The translations under genes and the position numbers were made by a program. The notes beneath the pieces are model-generated. The model was given only the letters and a program-made list of their open reading frames with translations, was not told where the DNA came from and ran no database searches. A stretch of DNA of 35,557 bases from Candidatus Enterousia avicola (GTDB lineage: Bacteria > Pseudomonadota > Alphaproteobacteria > Rs-D84): NCBI GenBank assembly GCA_018714345.1, contig DVNO01000014.1:1-35557 (forward strand), in the 5' to 3' direction. Position 1 is the first letter of the stretch, and each line of letters starts with the position of its first letter. Shown piece by piece: positions 22,365-31,408 of this stretch.

Positions 22365-24344
22365 TTATACAAACAGATCTTTCACAAATTGGGCATGTTC
22401 TGTTATAAATTTAAAACGAAACTCTGGTTTCTTACCCATCAATTCAGAAACAATGGTCCTTGTCTTTTCTGTGTCTTCGGCACCTTCGTCTGTACGTGGG
22501 GGCAGGTCTACCCTTATCAGTCGTCTTGTCTTAGGAGACATAGTTGTTTCTTTTAACTGGTTTGGCATCATTTCGCCTAAACCTTTAAATCTGGATATTT
22601 CGACTTTTTTATTTTTGTACTTTGTGCTTTTGAGATTTTCCAGTTCCTCGTCCGTATCTACATATACAGATTCGGTCCCGCACGTTAACTTGTATAATGG
22701 GGGACAGGACAAATATAAATGACCACCATAAATCAACTGAGGCATTACCTGATAAAAGAACGCCATTAACAACGAAGCTATATGGCTGCCATCAACGTCA
22801 GCATCTGTCATAACTATTATTTTTTCATAGCGTAATTTATTTTCGTCCCAATCTTTCGCCGTTCCTGCACCTATTATGTCTATTAATTCATTCAATTCTT
22901 TGTTGGCACTGAAACGTTCATCAGAATTTGATACAACATTTAGGACTTTCCCGCGCAAAGGCATGATTGCCTGTGTCGCACGATCTCGGGCTTGTTTTGC
23001 TGTACCACCCGCCGATTCTCCCTCAACAATAAACAGTTCTGTTCCCTCTATACCATGTTTTGAACAATCTGCCAATTTTGCCGGCATACGAACGCGCTTT
23101 GTAGGCGTTTTTCTCGCAATCTCTTTTACTTGTTTTGTCTTTATTCGAGCGTTTGCTAGATTGATTACGAAATCTAATATTGCATTGGCTGTTTTGGGAT
23201 CTGATGCTAAGAATATCTCCCACGGATCACGCAATGCGTTTTCTGTAAATCTTGCGACCTCTGGATTTGATAATTTCTCTTTTGTTTGACCCAAGAATTG
23301 AGGTGTTTTGTAAAACACGGAAACTATCGCAGCAACAGAGTCAAATACGTCATCGCTTATTATAGAAGCTGCCGATTTATTATTTACTTTTTCGCCGTAT
23401 GCTTTTATTCCTTTGGTGATTGCGGACTTGAACCCTGTTTCATGTGTCCCACCGTCAATTGTCGCAATGGTATTACAATATGATGAAAAGAATCCATCGT
23501 CTGATGCCGCACCATTTTCATCTGTTAAAAAGGTTAAAGCCCATTCCACGCGTCCAGAAGCGTCTGGGAAGTCAACCGTGCCACTAAATATCTTGGGCAT
23601 AATGCGCGGTTTTTCACGCGTCTTTTCATCTAGAAAATCTGCAACACCATTCGGATAATAAAATTCCGTTTGGGCAGGAATATTCATATCTTCCGTTAAT
23701 AATTCTGGATTACATATCCAATCGACCCTTACACCGCGTGATAAAAACGATTTTGCGCGGGCCATTCTATAAATCTTTATAGGTTTAAATACTGCATTTG
23801 CACCAAAAATTTCGTCATCAATAGTAAAACGTACTTTCGTGCCATGGTTCTTTGTCGGAGAACCTTGGATCATTTTACTGGTAGGTTTGCCCCTTGAAAA
23901 AGTTTGGCGCCATTCATAACCATCCCTTGATATGGTCACAATCATTTCAGAAGACAATGCATTTACGACAGAGCTGCCAACACCATGTAATCCGCCACTT
24001 GTCTTATACACGTTATTATTAAACTTACCGCCAGAATGAAGCGTTGTCAGAATTACTTCTAAGGCCGATTTTCCAGGAAACTTTGGATGCTCGTCAACAG
24101 GGATGCCACGGCCATCGTCTGTAATCTCTATCGTTTTAGAATCTATTAAATTTACTGTTATTTTTTTCGCAAAGCCTGCAACAGCTTCGTCGATAGAGTT
24201 ATCTAGAATCTCGATCGGCAGATGGTGCCATGCTTTCTCATCTGTACCACCAATATACATCCCAGGACGTAGTCTAACTGGTTCCAGCCCCTCTAGTACT
24301 TGAATATCTGATGCGTCGTATGTATGTGTATTTTGTTCTGTCAT
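22365..24344 (-). CDS. parE: DNA topoisomerase IV subunit B
   Basis: ParE is the ATPase subunit of topoisomerase IV, which decatenates daughter chromosomes. At 659 residues it is of ParE size, well short of the ~800 of proteobacterial GyrB. The GHKL domain has VLEGLEPVRLRPGMYIGGTD (16-35), Glu45/Asn49 in EILDNSIDEAVAG, DDGRGIPVD and GGLHGVGSSVVNALS. The transducer has the QTKEKLSN lysine. The TOPRIM domain has EGESAGGTAKQARDR, LRGKVLNV and TDADVDGSHI. The EPVRLRPGMYIGGTDEKAWHH opening and FVKDLFV end favour ParE over GyrB. parC is not in the window. It is divergent from dnaJ. Confidence 0.9.
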   Translation of the reverse strand: MTEQNTHTYDASDIQVLEGLEPVRLRPGMYIGGTDEKAWHHLPIEILDNSIDEAVAGFAKKITVNLIDSKTIEITDDGRGIPVDEHPKFPGKSALEVILTTLHSGGKFNNNVYKTSGGLHGVGSSVVNALSSEMIVTISRDGYEWRQTFSRGKPTSKMIQGSPTKNHGTKVRFTIDDEIFGANAVFKPIKIYRMARAKSFLSRGVRVDWICNPELLTEDMNIPAQTEFYYPNGVADFLDEKTREKPRIMPKIFSGTVDFPDASGRVEWALTFLTDENGAASDDGFFSSYCNTIATIDGGTHETGFKSAITKGIKAYGEKVNNKSAASIISDDVFDSVAAIVSVFYKTPQFLGQTKEKLSNPEVARFTENALRDPWEIFLASDPKTANAILDFVINLANARIKTKQVKEIARKTPTKRVRMPAKLADCSKHGIEGTELFIVEGESAGGTAKQARDRATQAIMPLRGKVLNVVSNSDERFSANKELNELIDIIGAGTAKDWDENKLRYEKIIVMTDADVDGSHIASLLMAFFYQVMPQLIYGGHLYLSCPPLYKLTCGTESVYVDTDEELENLKSTKYKNKKVEISRFKGLGEMMPNQLKETTMSPKTRRLIRVDLPPRTDEGAEDTEKTRTIVSELMGKKPEFRFKFITEHAQFVKDLFV

Positions 24345-24420
24345 AGCATTCTATTATTAGTACATTTTTAGAACTCTTGCAAGTGAAAGAATTCACGAAA
24401 TCATTATGTTTTTATAGGTT

Positions 24421-24449
24421 TTGTCAGGTATTTTTTATTTCGGTATGAT
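24421..24449 (+). promoter_or_regulatory. Sigma70-type promoter of dnaJ
   Basis: TTGTCA (24421-24426), 17-bp spacer, TATGAT (24444-24449), predicted start about 24456 and a 54-nt AT-rich leader. Neither a CIRCE element nor a clear sigma32 site was found. Confidence 0.65.
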
Positions 24450-24509
24450 CTTGATTTTTATATAATAATATCTATATATTTCCGGGAAGAATAAATTATG
24501 GAATAAAAA

Positions 24510-25643
24510 ATGAATAAGAATCCTTATGAAGTTTTAGGTGTGGCGCGTGATGCTTCGGCCGATGATATAAAAAAGGCCTATCATAAATTAGTTATGAAAT
24601 ATCATCCCGATAGGAATCCTGGTGATAAAGAAGCAGAAGAAAAATTTAAAGAGGTAAATAACGCTTTTGATATTTTAAAAGACCCTCAGAAGCGTGCGGC
24701 GTATGACAGGTTTGGTGATGCGGCGTTTGCTGGTGGAAATGCATCGGGTGCCAACCCGTTTGGTGCGGGGGCAAATCCGTTCGGTAATGGTGCGTTCCAT
24801 TTTGACATGGGGGGCGGCGCTGGAATGGAAGATATTCTGCGCGAAGCTATGCGGGGGTTCGGTTTTGATATGGGGGCAGGTAATGCCCGTGGCGGAAAGC
24901 ACGAAAGACGTGGCCGGGATTTGTTGGATGAGGTTGAGATAGACTTACGCGATGCTTATTTTGGGAAAAATCATACTGTAAAGTTCACTACAAATGTAGA
25001 GTGTGAAAAGTGTCACGGTTTTGGAACGGCCGACGGCAAGGAGGCTCCGGTATGTTCGAGATGTGGTGGAACTGGGTATGTTCGCACATCTCGTGGTTTC
25101 TTTGCTATGGAAACGCCGTGTCCAGATTGTAATGGTTTAGGGCATAAGATAGATAAGAAATGCTCTGAATGTGATGGTGCTGGCACTGTAAGGAAAACCA
25201 GAACGTTGGACGTAAAAATACCGGCCGGTGTCGAAGACGGAACGAGATTACGTTTGGCAGGTCAAGGTGAAGCTGGACAGAATGGGGCACCGGCTGGTGA
25301 TTTTTATCTTGATATTCGTGTTCGTCCTGATAAACGTTTTGAACGCGACGGTGCAGATTTAATAACAAAGGTAGACGTTCCTTTTACAACGCTTGCACTT
25401 GGTGGTGAGATAGAGGTAGAAACTATAGATGACAAGAAGTTATCTGTAAAAGTTCCTGCTGGTACCCAGGTTGGTGAAAAGCTGCGTGTTCGTGGTCATG
25501 GTATGCCTGGGCGTCGTGCGGGGAGTTTCGGTGATTTATATATAGATATAAATATGCCTGTTCCAACAAAACTGACAGAAAAACAAAAGAAAATATTAAC
25601 CGAGTTTGCAGAAACTAAAAGTGCTAGAAAAGGGTGGTTTTAA
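24510..25643 (+). CDS. dnaJ: Chaperone protein DnaJ
   Basis: DnaJ delivers unfolded clients to DnaK and stimulates its ATPase. 377 residues, canonical type I. J domain with the His32-Pro33-Asp34 motif ([10 protein letters not shown]), a Gly/Phe-rich linker (about 70-130), a zinc-binding domain with four CxxC motifs (Cys165/168, 182/185, 204/207, 218/221), then the two beta-rich client-binding domains and a short dimerisation end. The ribosome site is weak (TGGAAT, about nine bases upstream). dnaK and grpE are not adjacent, unlike the common dnaKJ pair. Confidence 0.97.
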   Translation: MNKNPYEVLGVARDASADDIKKAYHKLVMKYHPDRNPGDKEAEEKFKEVNNAFDILKDPQKRAAYDRFGDAAFAGGNASGANPFGAGANPFGNGAFHFDMGGGAGMEDILREAMRGFGFDMGAGNARGGKHERRGRDLLDEVEIDLRDAYFGKNHTVKFTTNVECEKCHGFGTADGKEAPVCSRCGGTGYVRTSRGFFAMETPCPDCNGLGHKIDKKCSECDGAGTVRKTRTLDVKIPAGVEDGTRLRLAGQGEAGQNGAPAGDFYLDIRVRPDKRFERDGADLITKVDVPFTTLALGGEIEVETIDDKKLSVKVPAGTQVGEKLRVRGHGMPGRRAGSFGDLYIDINMPVPTKLTEKQKKILTEFAETKSARKGWF

Positions 25644-25660
25644 TAAAAAAGCAACCAATT

Positions 25661-25690
25661 AAAAAATCCCGCAAGTTAGCGGGATTTTTT
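25661..25690. terminator. Bidirectional terminator between dnaJ and pgsA
   Basis: A 12-bp perfect stem (AAAAAATCCCGC/GCGGGATTTTTT) with loop AAGTTA, T-rich on both strands and placed between converging stop codons at 25643 and 25694. Confidence 0.92.
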
Positions 25691-25693
25691 CTA

Positions 25694-26329
25694 TTATTTT
25701 TTTATCTGCTTTAACTTTTCTGCAAATGTAAACGTGTATTGTGTTGCAGACCATAAAGATGCTATCAAAGCCAACCATAAAATGATTATGCCCGCATATG
25801 CCATTACGAAGAATGTGTAAGAGGCAAAAACTGCATAGGCAGGGAACATAGCAAGCTTTGGCATGCACATCATGAATAGCAGTGCACATATTGCAACCAT
25901 TTGTAATGTTGTCTTAATCTTACCCATGGAAAAGCGAGCTTTTGGTACAGGCATTTCTATTTTTTGTGTTCCAAGAAATTCGCGCAATCCACTTATATAT
26001 AATTCACGCGCAATCATAACGATTACAGGTATTATTATCAACCATACAGGGAAGCCTGGGATAAATGCAGGTAAGACCAAAGTCAGAACGATGGAAAGCA
26101 TTATCAGCGTGTTTACAACCAATAGCTTGTCTCCGATATGGTCCATTACACCACCAAGCTTTGAGCATACATTGTATTTTCTGGCCAAATAACCGTCAAA
26201 CCAATCTGATATGGAACCTAAGACGAATAGTACGAAGCTGGTCCAGTACCAACCAAACATGAGAGTTGGGATGATAACAAAAGCCGCAGCTATACGAAAC
26301 GCCGACAGAAAATTTACAAAGAACTTCAT
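25694..26329 (-). CDS. pgsA: CDP-diacylglycerol--glycerol-3-phosphate 3-phosphatidyltransferase
   Basis: PgsA makes phosphatidylglycerol phosphate at the inner membrane. 211 residues with several TM helices. The CDP-alcohol phosphatidyltransferase motif D-x2-D-G-x2-A-R-x8-G-x3-D-x3-D is complete: Asp42, Asp45-Gly46, Ala49-Arg50, Gly59, Asp63, Asp67. AAGGAG precedes the ATG. It follows uvrC by 32 bp and is probably co-transcribed; a uvrC-pgsA pair also occurs in other proteobacteria. Assignment to PgsA and not PssA rests on length, motif spacing and the uvrC neighbour. Confidence 0.93.
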   Translation of the reverse strand: MKFFVNFLSAFRIAAAFVIIPTLMFGWYWTSFVLFVLGSISDWFDGYLARKYNVCSKLGGVMDHIGDKLLVVNTLIMLSIVLTLVLPAFIPGFPVWLIIIPVIVMIARELYISGLREFLGTQKIEMPVPKARFSMGKIKTTLQMVAICALLFMMCMPKLAMFPAYAVFASYTFFVMAYAGIIILWLALIASLWSATQYTFTFAEKLKQIKK

Positions 26330-26361
26330 TATATTTCTCCTTTTGTATAATAACAGGTTAA

Positions 26362-27786
26362 TTATACCACTTCAGAATGGAAATGGGCATAAATTTTTTT
26401 TGCCGCAGCTTTCCCCAGTCCTGGTACGTGTAATAATGCCTCTAGACTTGCATCTGTAATTGCACGCACAGACCCAAAGTGAGTTAAAAGTGCTTTTTTC
26501 CTTGTTGGACCAATACCGTCTATTTCATCTAAAACAGATGTTGTCATTGTTTTAGCACGTATAGTTCTGTGGAACGTTATTACAAAGCGGTGCGCTTCAT
26601 CGCGGACGGCACGAAGTAATAGAAATAACCTTGAATCTTTGGGAATGTCTCGACAGACACTGCCGTCTGGCATTATAAAGTGTTCATCGCCATTACGAAC
26701 CTCGCCCTTGGTCACACCAAGTATAGGAATGTTTGGTGCTGTTTTGTGGGCGATGTTCCATTGTGCTTGCCCCCCGTCTACTATTATTAGGTCTAGTTTC
26801 GGACCATTTGTTATTGCACGTGAAACAAACTCTGCCATCATAGCAATATCGTTTCCGGCGCGTGCAGCATCGCGTAATTTAAAGTGTCTATATCCCGATT
26901 TTATAAAGCCATTATGTCCAAAGGTTATCATTGCACCAACAGGACTTTTCCCGAATAAATGCGAGTTATCAAATACGCCCGCGCATTCTATTTTTAGCCC
27001 CAGCCAGTTTTCTAAATCTTCAACGGAATCTTGCCAATCAAAATTGGCGCTATGTGCACGATTCTGGCGCATGCCGCGATTTGATGTTTGTGTCAATTCT
27101 GTAATTTTGTCGCGACATTTTGCTGCTGATTCGAAGTCCATTTCATCTGAAAATTTTTTCATCTGCTTGGTTAAATCTGCGATTATAGGTTCGCTGTCCC
27201 CAGTCAAAATTCGACGTGCTAGTTGTACGTTTTCGTTATAATCTGTTTGCGGTATAGTGCATGGTGCACTACATCTTCCAATTTGATATAACAAACAAGG
27301 CCTTGTGCGATTATGCATAAATGTATCTGTGCATGTGCGAAGTTTACAAACTTTTTGTATGGTTTTTATCGTTTCGTTTAGTGCGTATACAGACGGGTAG
27401 GGACCAAATACATCTTTGCGCTGGGATATTTTACCACGAAACTTTAGTAGTCTTGGGTATTCTGATTTAGTTAATGCTATCATCGGGTACATTTTCCCGT
27501 CGGTTAGCATTATGTTGTATTTAGGTTTTAATGTCTTTATTAATTTTTGCTCTAATAAAAGTGCGTCTGATTCCGTCGCAGTTATGTCCCAGTCTACACG
27601 TGTAACCAGCGTCCTCATAACTTGTTTATGAGGTTCTAGTTTTGATATATCTATGTATTGTTTCAGACGGTTAGAAAGATTTTTTGCTTTGCCTACATAT
27701 AATAAGTTACCTTCGGCATCATACATCTTATAAATACCGGGGGCATTAGGACTATTTGCAATTAAATCAGAAAATTGAATATTCAT
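26362..27786 (-). CDS. uvrC: Excinuclease ABC subunit C, short form
   Basis: UvrC makes both incisions in nucleotide excision repair. 474 residues from the ATG at 27786 (AAAAGGT upstream), against about 610 in E. coli. GIY-YIG nuclease domain (GIYKMYDAEGNLLYVGKAKN, 17-36), Cys-rich segment (147-176), UVR helix pair that contacts UvrB (about 203-235), then directly the RNase H-like nuclease with Asp273 (FDNSH), Asp337 (IIVDGGQ) and His399 (RDEAHRFV), and a C-terminal double HhH (418-470). About 130 residues normally lying between the UVR motif and the RNase H domain are missing, with the frame intact and all catalytic residues kept. Confidence 0.94.
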   Translation of the reverse strand: MNIQFSDLIANSPNAPGIYKMYDAEGNLLYVGKAKNLSNRLKQYIDISKLEPHKQVMRTLVTRVDWDITATESDALLLEQKLIKTLKPKYNIMLTDGKMYPMIALTKSEYPRLLKFRGKISQRKDVFGPYPSVYALNETIKTIQKVCKLRTCTDTFMHNRTRPCLLYQIGRCSAPCTIPQTDYNENVQLARRILTGDSEPIIADLTKQMKKFSDEMDFESAAKCRDKITELTQTSNRGMRQNRAHSANFDWQDSVEDLENWLGLKIECAGVFDNSHLFGKSPVGAMITFGHNGFIKSGYRHFKLRDAARAGNDIAMMAEFVSRAITNGPKLDLIIVDGGQAQWNIAHKTAPNIPILGVTKGEVRNGDEHFIMPDGSVCRDIPKDSRLFLLLRAVRDEAHRFVITFHRTIRAKTMTTSVLDEIDGIGPTRKKALLTHFGSVRAITDASLEALLHVPGLGKAAAKKIYAHFHSEVV

Positions 27787-27837
27787 ACCTTTTATGATAG
27801 AATATAAAAAAATAAATAGCAAATAGAGGATATAAAA

Positions 27838-28302
27838 ATGAAACAGGAATCAGGTCGTTCTATGATTGAAATGATGGGTGTATTAGCAATTATGGGGGTA
27901 ATTACTGTTGGGGCAATTGCCGCTATTTCCAGTGCGATGAAGTCTCAAAAGGTAAATACTGTAAACGATGAAGTTTTGCAGATGGTCATGCAAGTAAAAC
28001 AGTTGTTTGGTGGTTATGACGATTTCTCGAATATAAACAATGCTACAATTTTTGGGGCAATTGGCATGTCTAATAAAAACCCATATGGTGGGACTTATGA
28101 AATATCTGTAAATCCGTCTAATTCAAGGCAGTTTATAGTCACAATAAATGGCCTTTCTCAATCCGAATGTGATGCGTTTGTTGTAAAGGCATGGGAAGGC
28201 TCGGTCGGTTATGAGATGTCTGGACGTACTCAAAGTGGTGCTTCGGGTTCTTGTGATAATCCTAATGGGGAAAATTTTGTACAAATAACATACGGCGAAT
28301 AA
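27838..28302 (+). CDS. Type IV prepilin-like protein
   Basis: 154 residues. A short leader MKQESG ends in the Gly before the cleavage site, followed by RSMIEMMGVLAIMGVITVGA: Glu at +5 of the mature protein and a long N-terminal hydrophobic helix, the hallmark of type IV pilins and pseudopilins. The +1 residue is Arg where Phe, Met or Leu is usual. The mature globular part has two Cys (SQSECDAFVV and SGSCDNPNGE) that could form the pilin D-loop disulfide. GAGGA precedes the ATG. It stands apart from the secretin/TcpQ pair at 13-15.5 kb but is a natural substrate for that type IVb machine. It is divergent from uvrC and 24 bp before rluC. Confidence 0.8.
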   Translation: MKQESGRSMIEMMGVLAIMGVITVGAIAAISSAMKSQKVNTVNDEVLQMVMQVKQLFGGYDDFSNINNATIFGAIGMSNKNPYGGTYEISVNPSNSRQFIVTINGLSQSECDAFVVKAWEGSVGYEMSGRTQSGASGSCDNPNGENFVQITYGE

Positions 28303-28326
28303 TATGCTGTATCGGTTGGAAGCACT

Positions 28327-29298
28327 ATGGCAGAACTAGTTCAAATTTCTAAGACAGAAGATGGGGTACGCTTATTGCGCTGGTTTTTGCGTAAGTTTCC
28401 TGCGATGCCGCAACGGGAATTTTATAAGCTTTGTCGCGGTGGGCAAATACGAGTTAATTCTTCACGTGCCAAAGGACAAGAAGTTTTGCGTTCTGGTGAT
28501 GTTGTAAGGGTGCCACCAACTTTGGCTAGTTATGCTGTTTTGCCAGCAAAAAAGACAGAAAGCGGTTCGGTGTTTTCTTTGGCTGATTTAGAAGCTTTGC
28601 GTAAGTGTATAATTCACAATGATGAAGATATTGTGGTTTTTAATAAGCCAGCGGGGCTTGCTGTGCAGGGGGGAACCGGTATAAGAAAGTCTATAGATAA
28701 GATGGCTGCGGCTTTATTCCCGTACGATAAAATTTCTTTGGTTCATCGGTTAGATAGGGAAACCAGTGGTGTTCTAGTAGTTGCTAAAAATCAAAGGGCG
28801 GCTCAATTCTTGGCCAATGAATTTCAGAATAAGACTGCCCATAAAGAATACCTTGCCTTGTTAAATGGTGATGTTTATCCGTTAAGTGGGGTCATTGATA
28901 ATTATATGGTTAAAGGTCAGGTTTTTGACAACGCAAAACGAATCAATGACGGAACAGGACAAAAGCCGCAAAGGGCAATAACTGAGTACAAGGTTTTGTC
29001 TCAGGCAGGGGGACATTTGTCGTGGGTTTTGTTTTCTCCTAAAACAGGCAGAACTCATCAATTACGCGTACATAGTGCTTTATGTTTGCATGCACCCATA
29101 GTTGGTGATATTTTATATGGAAATAACAAGAAGTTAGATGGTGCGCTAAGGTCAATGTTGGAGACAAATAATTTATTTTTACTTGCATACAGAATAACTT
29201 TTAGGCATCCGTCAACCGGTAAAATGTTGACGATAAACGCGCCTATACCAGACTTCATGTTGCCGGTAATAAAATTTCTTGAGTTTAAATTACCGTAA
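28327..29298 (+). CDS. rluC: RluA-family 23S rRNA pseudouridine synthase (RluC-like)
   Basis: Converts specific uridines of 23S rRNA to pseudouridine. 323 residues. An N-terminal S4-like RNA-binding region (about 12-65: REFYKLCRGGQIRVNSSRAK) precedes the catalytic domain with VFNKPAGLAVQGG (104-116) and HRLDRETSGVLVVAK (140-154), where Asp143 is the nucleophile. SPKTGRTHQLRVHSA is also present. The S4 domain and motif set favour RluC; RluD-like specificity cannot be excluded. Operon-like with the prepilin gene upstream and AsmA downstream (15 bp). Confidence 0.9.
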   Translation: MAELVQISKTEDGVRLLRWFLRKFPAMPQREFYKLCRGGQIRVNSSRAKGQEVLRSGDVVRVPPTLASYAVLPAKKTESGSVFSLADLEALRKCIIHNDEDIVVFNKPAGLAVQGGTGIRKSIDKMAAALFPYDKISLVHRLDRETSGVLVVAKNQRAAQFLANEFQNKTAHKEYLALLNGDVYPLSGVIDNYMVKGQVFDNAKRINDGTGQKPQRAITEYKVLSQAGGHLSWVLFSPKTGRTHQLRVHSALCLHAPIVGDILYGNNKKLDGALRSMLETNNLFLLAYRITFRHPSTGKMLTINAPIPDFMLPVIKFLEFKLP

Positions 29299-29313
29299 AT
29301 TTGCGCGATAAAG

Positions 29314-31398
29314 ATGAAAAAAAAGAATAAAAAAGGAAGCAATTTTTTTAGAATAATGAGAGTATTAACAATCTTTGTTATGGGATTGTTCGTTGCTGTC
29401 GTAATTGCTTTGTCGCAGATTAATTTAGAAACTCTTCGCGGTGACGTGTTGGCAGTATTGCAAGATGCTACTGGGGTGCCGGTTGAAATAGACGGAAGTG
29501 TTTCTTGGAAGTTGTCTTTGCGCCCGCAGATTGAATTAAATGAGGTTCGCGTACCTAATGCTGATTGGGCAAATCATAAAGATGCTTTTAGCGCGAAAAA
29601 AATAGATGTTACATTAGATTTGATTTCTTTGTTCCAAAATAGACCGACAATACAAAATATTAAAATTTACGATGCGAAAGTCTGTGTTGAACAAAATGAG
29701 AAAGGTGATTTCTCGATTTTAACAAATGAAAAGGCACCCGAATCAGTGGAAGGCGTAAATAACAGCAGCGCGTTACCAGCGGAATTTCCTTTTGTGGATC
29801 CTGGCTTGGGTGGGGTAGAGGTAAAAAATTTAGAATTAGATTTCTTAGGTACGGAATATAAGCTATCTGGTTTTCAGATTCGCTATATTCCACACAGTGA
29901 AACACGCGAATATAGTGGGTGGATAAACTATGATTCTAGTGTGTTCCCATTTATATTGTCTTTCTCAAAGTATAATGCGGACAGAAAAGTGTACCCTTTG
30001 AAAATAGCGTTTGCAACTGGTGGAGATGCATTGATTGCCAATATCGCTTTAGAAGGGAAAAGTAAAGCACCTATTGATTTCATTATTAAGGGGGATATTC
30101 CTGATATATCGGAAGTTGGCAAAGTTTTTGATTTTAATATAATAAAAATGCCAGTGATGAGTGTGAATATATCTGGCGGATATGATTGGCAAAAGCTAAC
30201 TTTGCGTAATTCATCTATAAAAGTTCGTGGTAATACGTTGGAATTTTCTGGCATTGTTGATTGGTCAGGTAAAAGACCTAAGATTAATGCGTCGCTTGAA
30301 TCAAATTCAATAAATTTGGCTGATGTTTTCCCAGCGCTTTACGATAATAAGTGGGTTCGACCTGATAGAGAGTTAAATGTTTTCAAAGATATTCCTTTGT
30401 TTGGGGATATATGGGTAAATTATGATGTGAACCTTCACATTATGCTGGATAACTTTATAGTATATAGAAATTTCAATTTGAAGGACATGGATGCAGTTTT
30501 AACGCTGAATAATGGAACCGGTCGTGTTGAGGCCGAAACTGTTATCGCAGATGGGAATGTGAAAGCTGTGGCCGATGTGAATATAGAATCTGATGGGAAT
30601 ATGTTTATTAAGCTTGGGGGAAAAGGCCGTGGCATAGTGGTGGGAAATTTGTTAGATCAGCTTAATATAGATGATTTAATTTCTGATTTACCAGTGGATT
30701 TTGATATGTACGTTGAAGCAAATGGGTATAATCTTTCCGAATGGATGCAGACTTTAACTGGACCTGTTGTAGTATATTCATCTGGGGCAGGTTATGCACA
30801 TTCAACGCTTGTGGCAAATATGTATGGAACGGATTTTCTTACAACTTTGCGTCATAATATTCAAGACCTTTTTCGTTCAGAGAAAAAATATAATCAGATG
30901 AAAATATCGTGCGTTTCTGTTAATACTAAGTGGCGTAATGGATTGGCGGAGACACAGCATGGGGTGGCTGTTGAAACGAACGCCATAAATGTGCGTTTGG
31001 CTGGCGATTTAGATTTAGGTAAAGAAACTATGCAGTTATCATTGACAACTGTTCCAGTAAGAGGTTTGAAGCTTTCTTTGTCTGGTAATGTTGTAAATTC
31101 TATGGAAATAACAGGTAGTCTTGCAGAGCCTACGATTCAGATTAGCGGTGCGGCGGTTGCAGGTAAAGTTGCGTCTGCTACGGGAATTGGTTTGCTGCTG
31201 GCGCCGTTTACTGGTGGAATAGGTTTGGTTGCTGGCGCTGGGGTTGGCTTGTTGGCCGGAGACCTTTTGGAAAATTGGTTGGCAGATGATAATCCTTGTG
31301 AAACTGCCCTAGAAAAGGGGGCACCATCAAGGCGTGGAGATCCAGAATGGATGAATACACCTGTCACAGATTTAGTTAATAACATATTAAACAAATAG
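29314..31398 (+). CDS. AsmA-family inner-membrane-anchored protein
   Basis: 694 residues. A basic N-terminus (KKKNKKGSNFFR) precedes one TM helix (VLTIFVMGLFVAVVIALSQI), then the AsmA N-terminal signature (VLQDATGVPVEIDGSVSWKL, then SLRPQIELNEVRVPNADWA). A long periplasmic beta-rich region follows, with an AsmA_2-like end (LAGDLDLGKETMQLSLTTVP, SLAEPTIQISGAA) and a Gly-rich hydrophobic tail (LLLAPFTGGIGLVAGAGVGL). AsmA-like proteins bridge the periplasm and are implicated in phospholipid transport to the outer membrane. No strong ribosome site precedes 29314, so coupling to rluC is likely. Ten bp to cdaA. Confidence 0.87.
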   Translation: MKKKNKKGSNFFRIMRVLTIFVMGLFVAVVIALSQINLETLRGDVLAVLQDATGVPVEIDGSVSWKLSLRPQIELNEVRVPNADWANHKDAFSAKKIDVTLDLISLFQNRPTIQNIKIYDAKVCVEQNEKGDFSILTNEKAPESVEGVNNSSALPAEFPFVDPGLGGVEVKNLELDFLGTEYKLSGFQIRYIPHSETREYSGWINYDSSVFPFILSFSKYNADRKVYPLKIAFATGGDALIANIALEGKSKAPIDFIIKGDIPDISEVGKVFDFNIIKMPVMSVNISGGYDWQKLTLRNSSIKVRGNTLEFSGIVDWSGKRPKINASLESNSINLADVFPALYDNKWVRPDRELNVFKDIPLFGDIWVNYDVNLHIMLDNFIVYRNFNLKDMDAVLTLNNGTGRVEAETVIADGNVKAVADVNIESDGNMFIKLGGKGRGIVVGNLLDQLNIDDLISDLPVDFDMYVEANGYNLSEWMQTLTGPVVVYSSGAGYAHSTLVANMYGTDFLTTLRHNIQDLFRSEKKYNQMKISCVSVNTKWRNGLAETQHGVAVETNAINVRLAGDLDLGKETMQLSLTTVPVRGLKLSLSGNVVNSMEITGSLAEPTIQISGAAVAGKVASATGIGLLLAPFTGGIGLVAGAGVGLLAGDLLENWLADDNPCETALEKGAPSRRGDPEWMNTPVTDLVNNILNK

Positions 31399-31408
31399 GG
31401 GTAATATA

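Noticed and set aside
22365..24344. gyrB instead of parE
   Set aside because: Length 659 and the LEGLEPVRLRPGMYIGG opening fit ParE, and the ~160-residue insert typical of proteobacterial GyrB is absent.
24345..24509. CIRCE or sigma32 heat-shock control of dnaJ
   Set aside because: No TTAGCACTC inverted repeat or convincing CTTGAAA/CCCCAT pair; an ordinary TTGTCA-17-TATGAT promoter is present.
26639..27241. 200-codon frame on the plus strand inside uvrC
   Set aside because: Antisense shadow of uvrC with Ser/Pro-rich composition and no supporting context.
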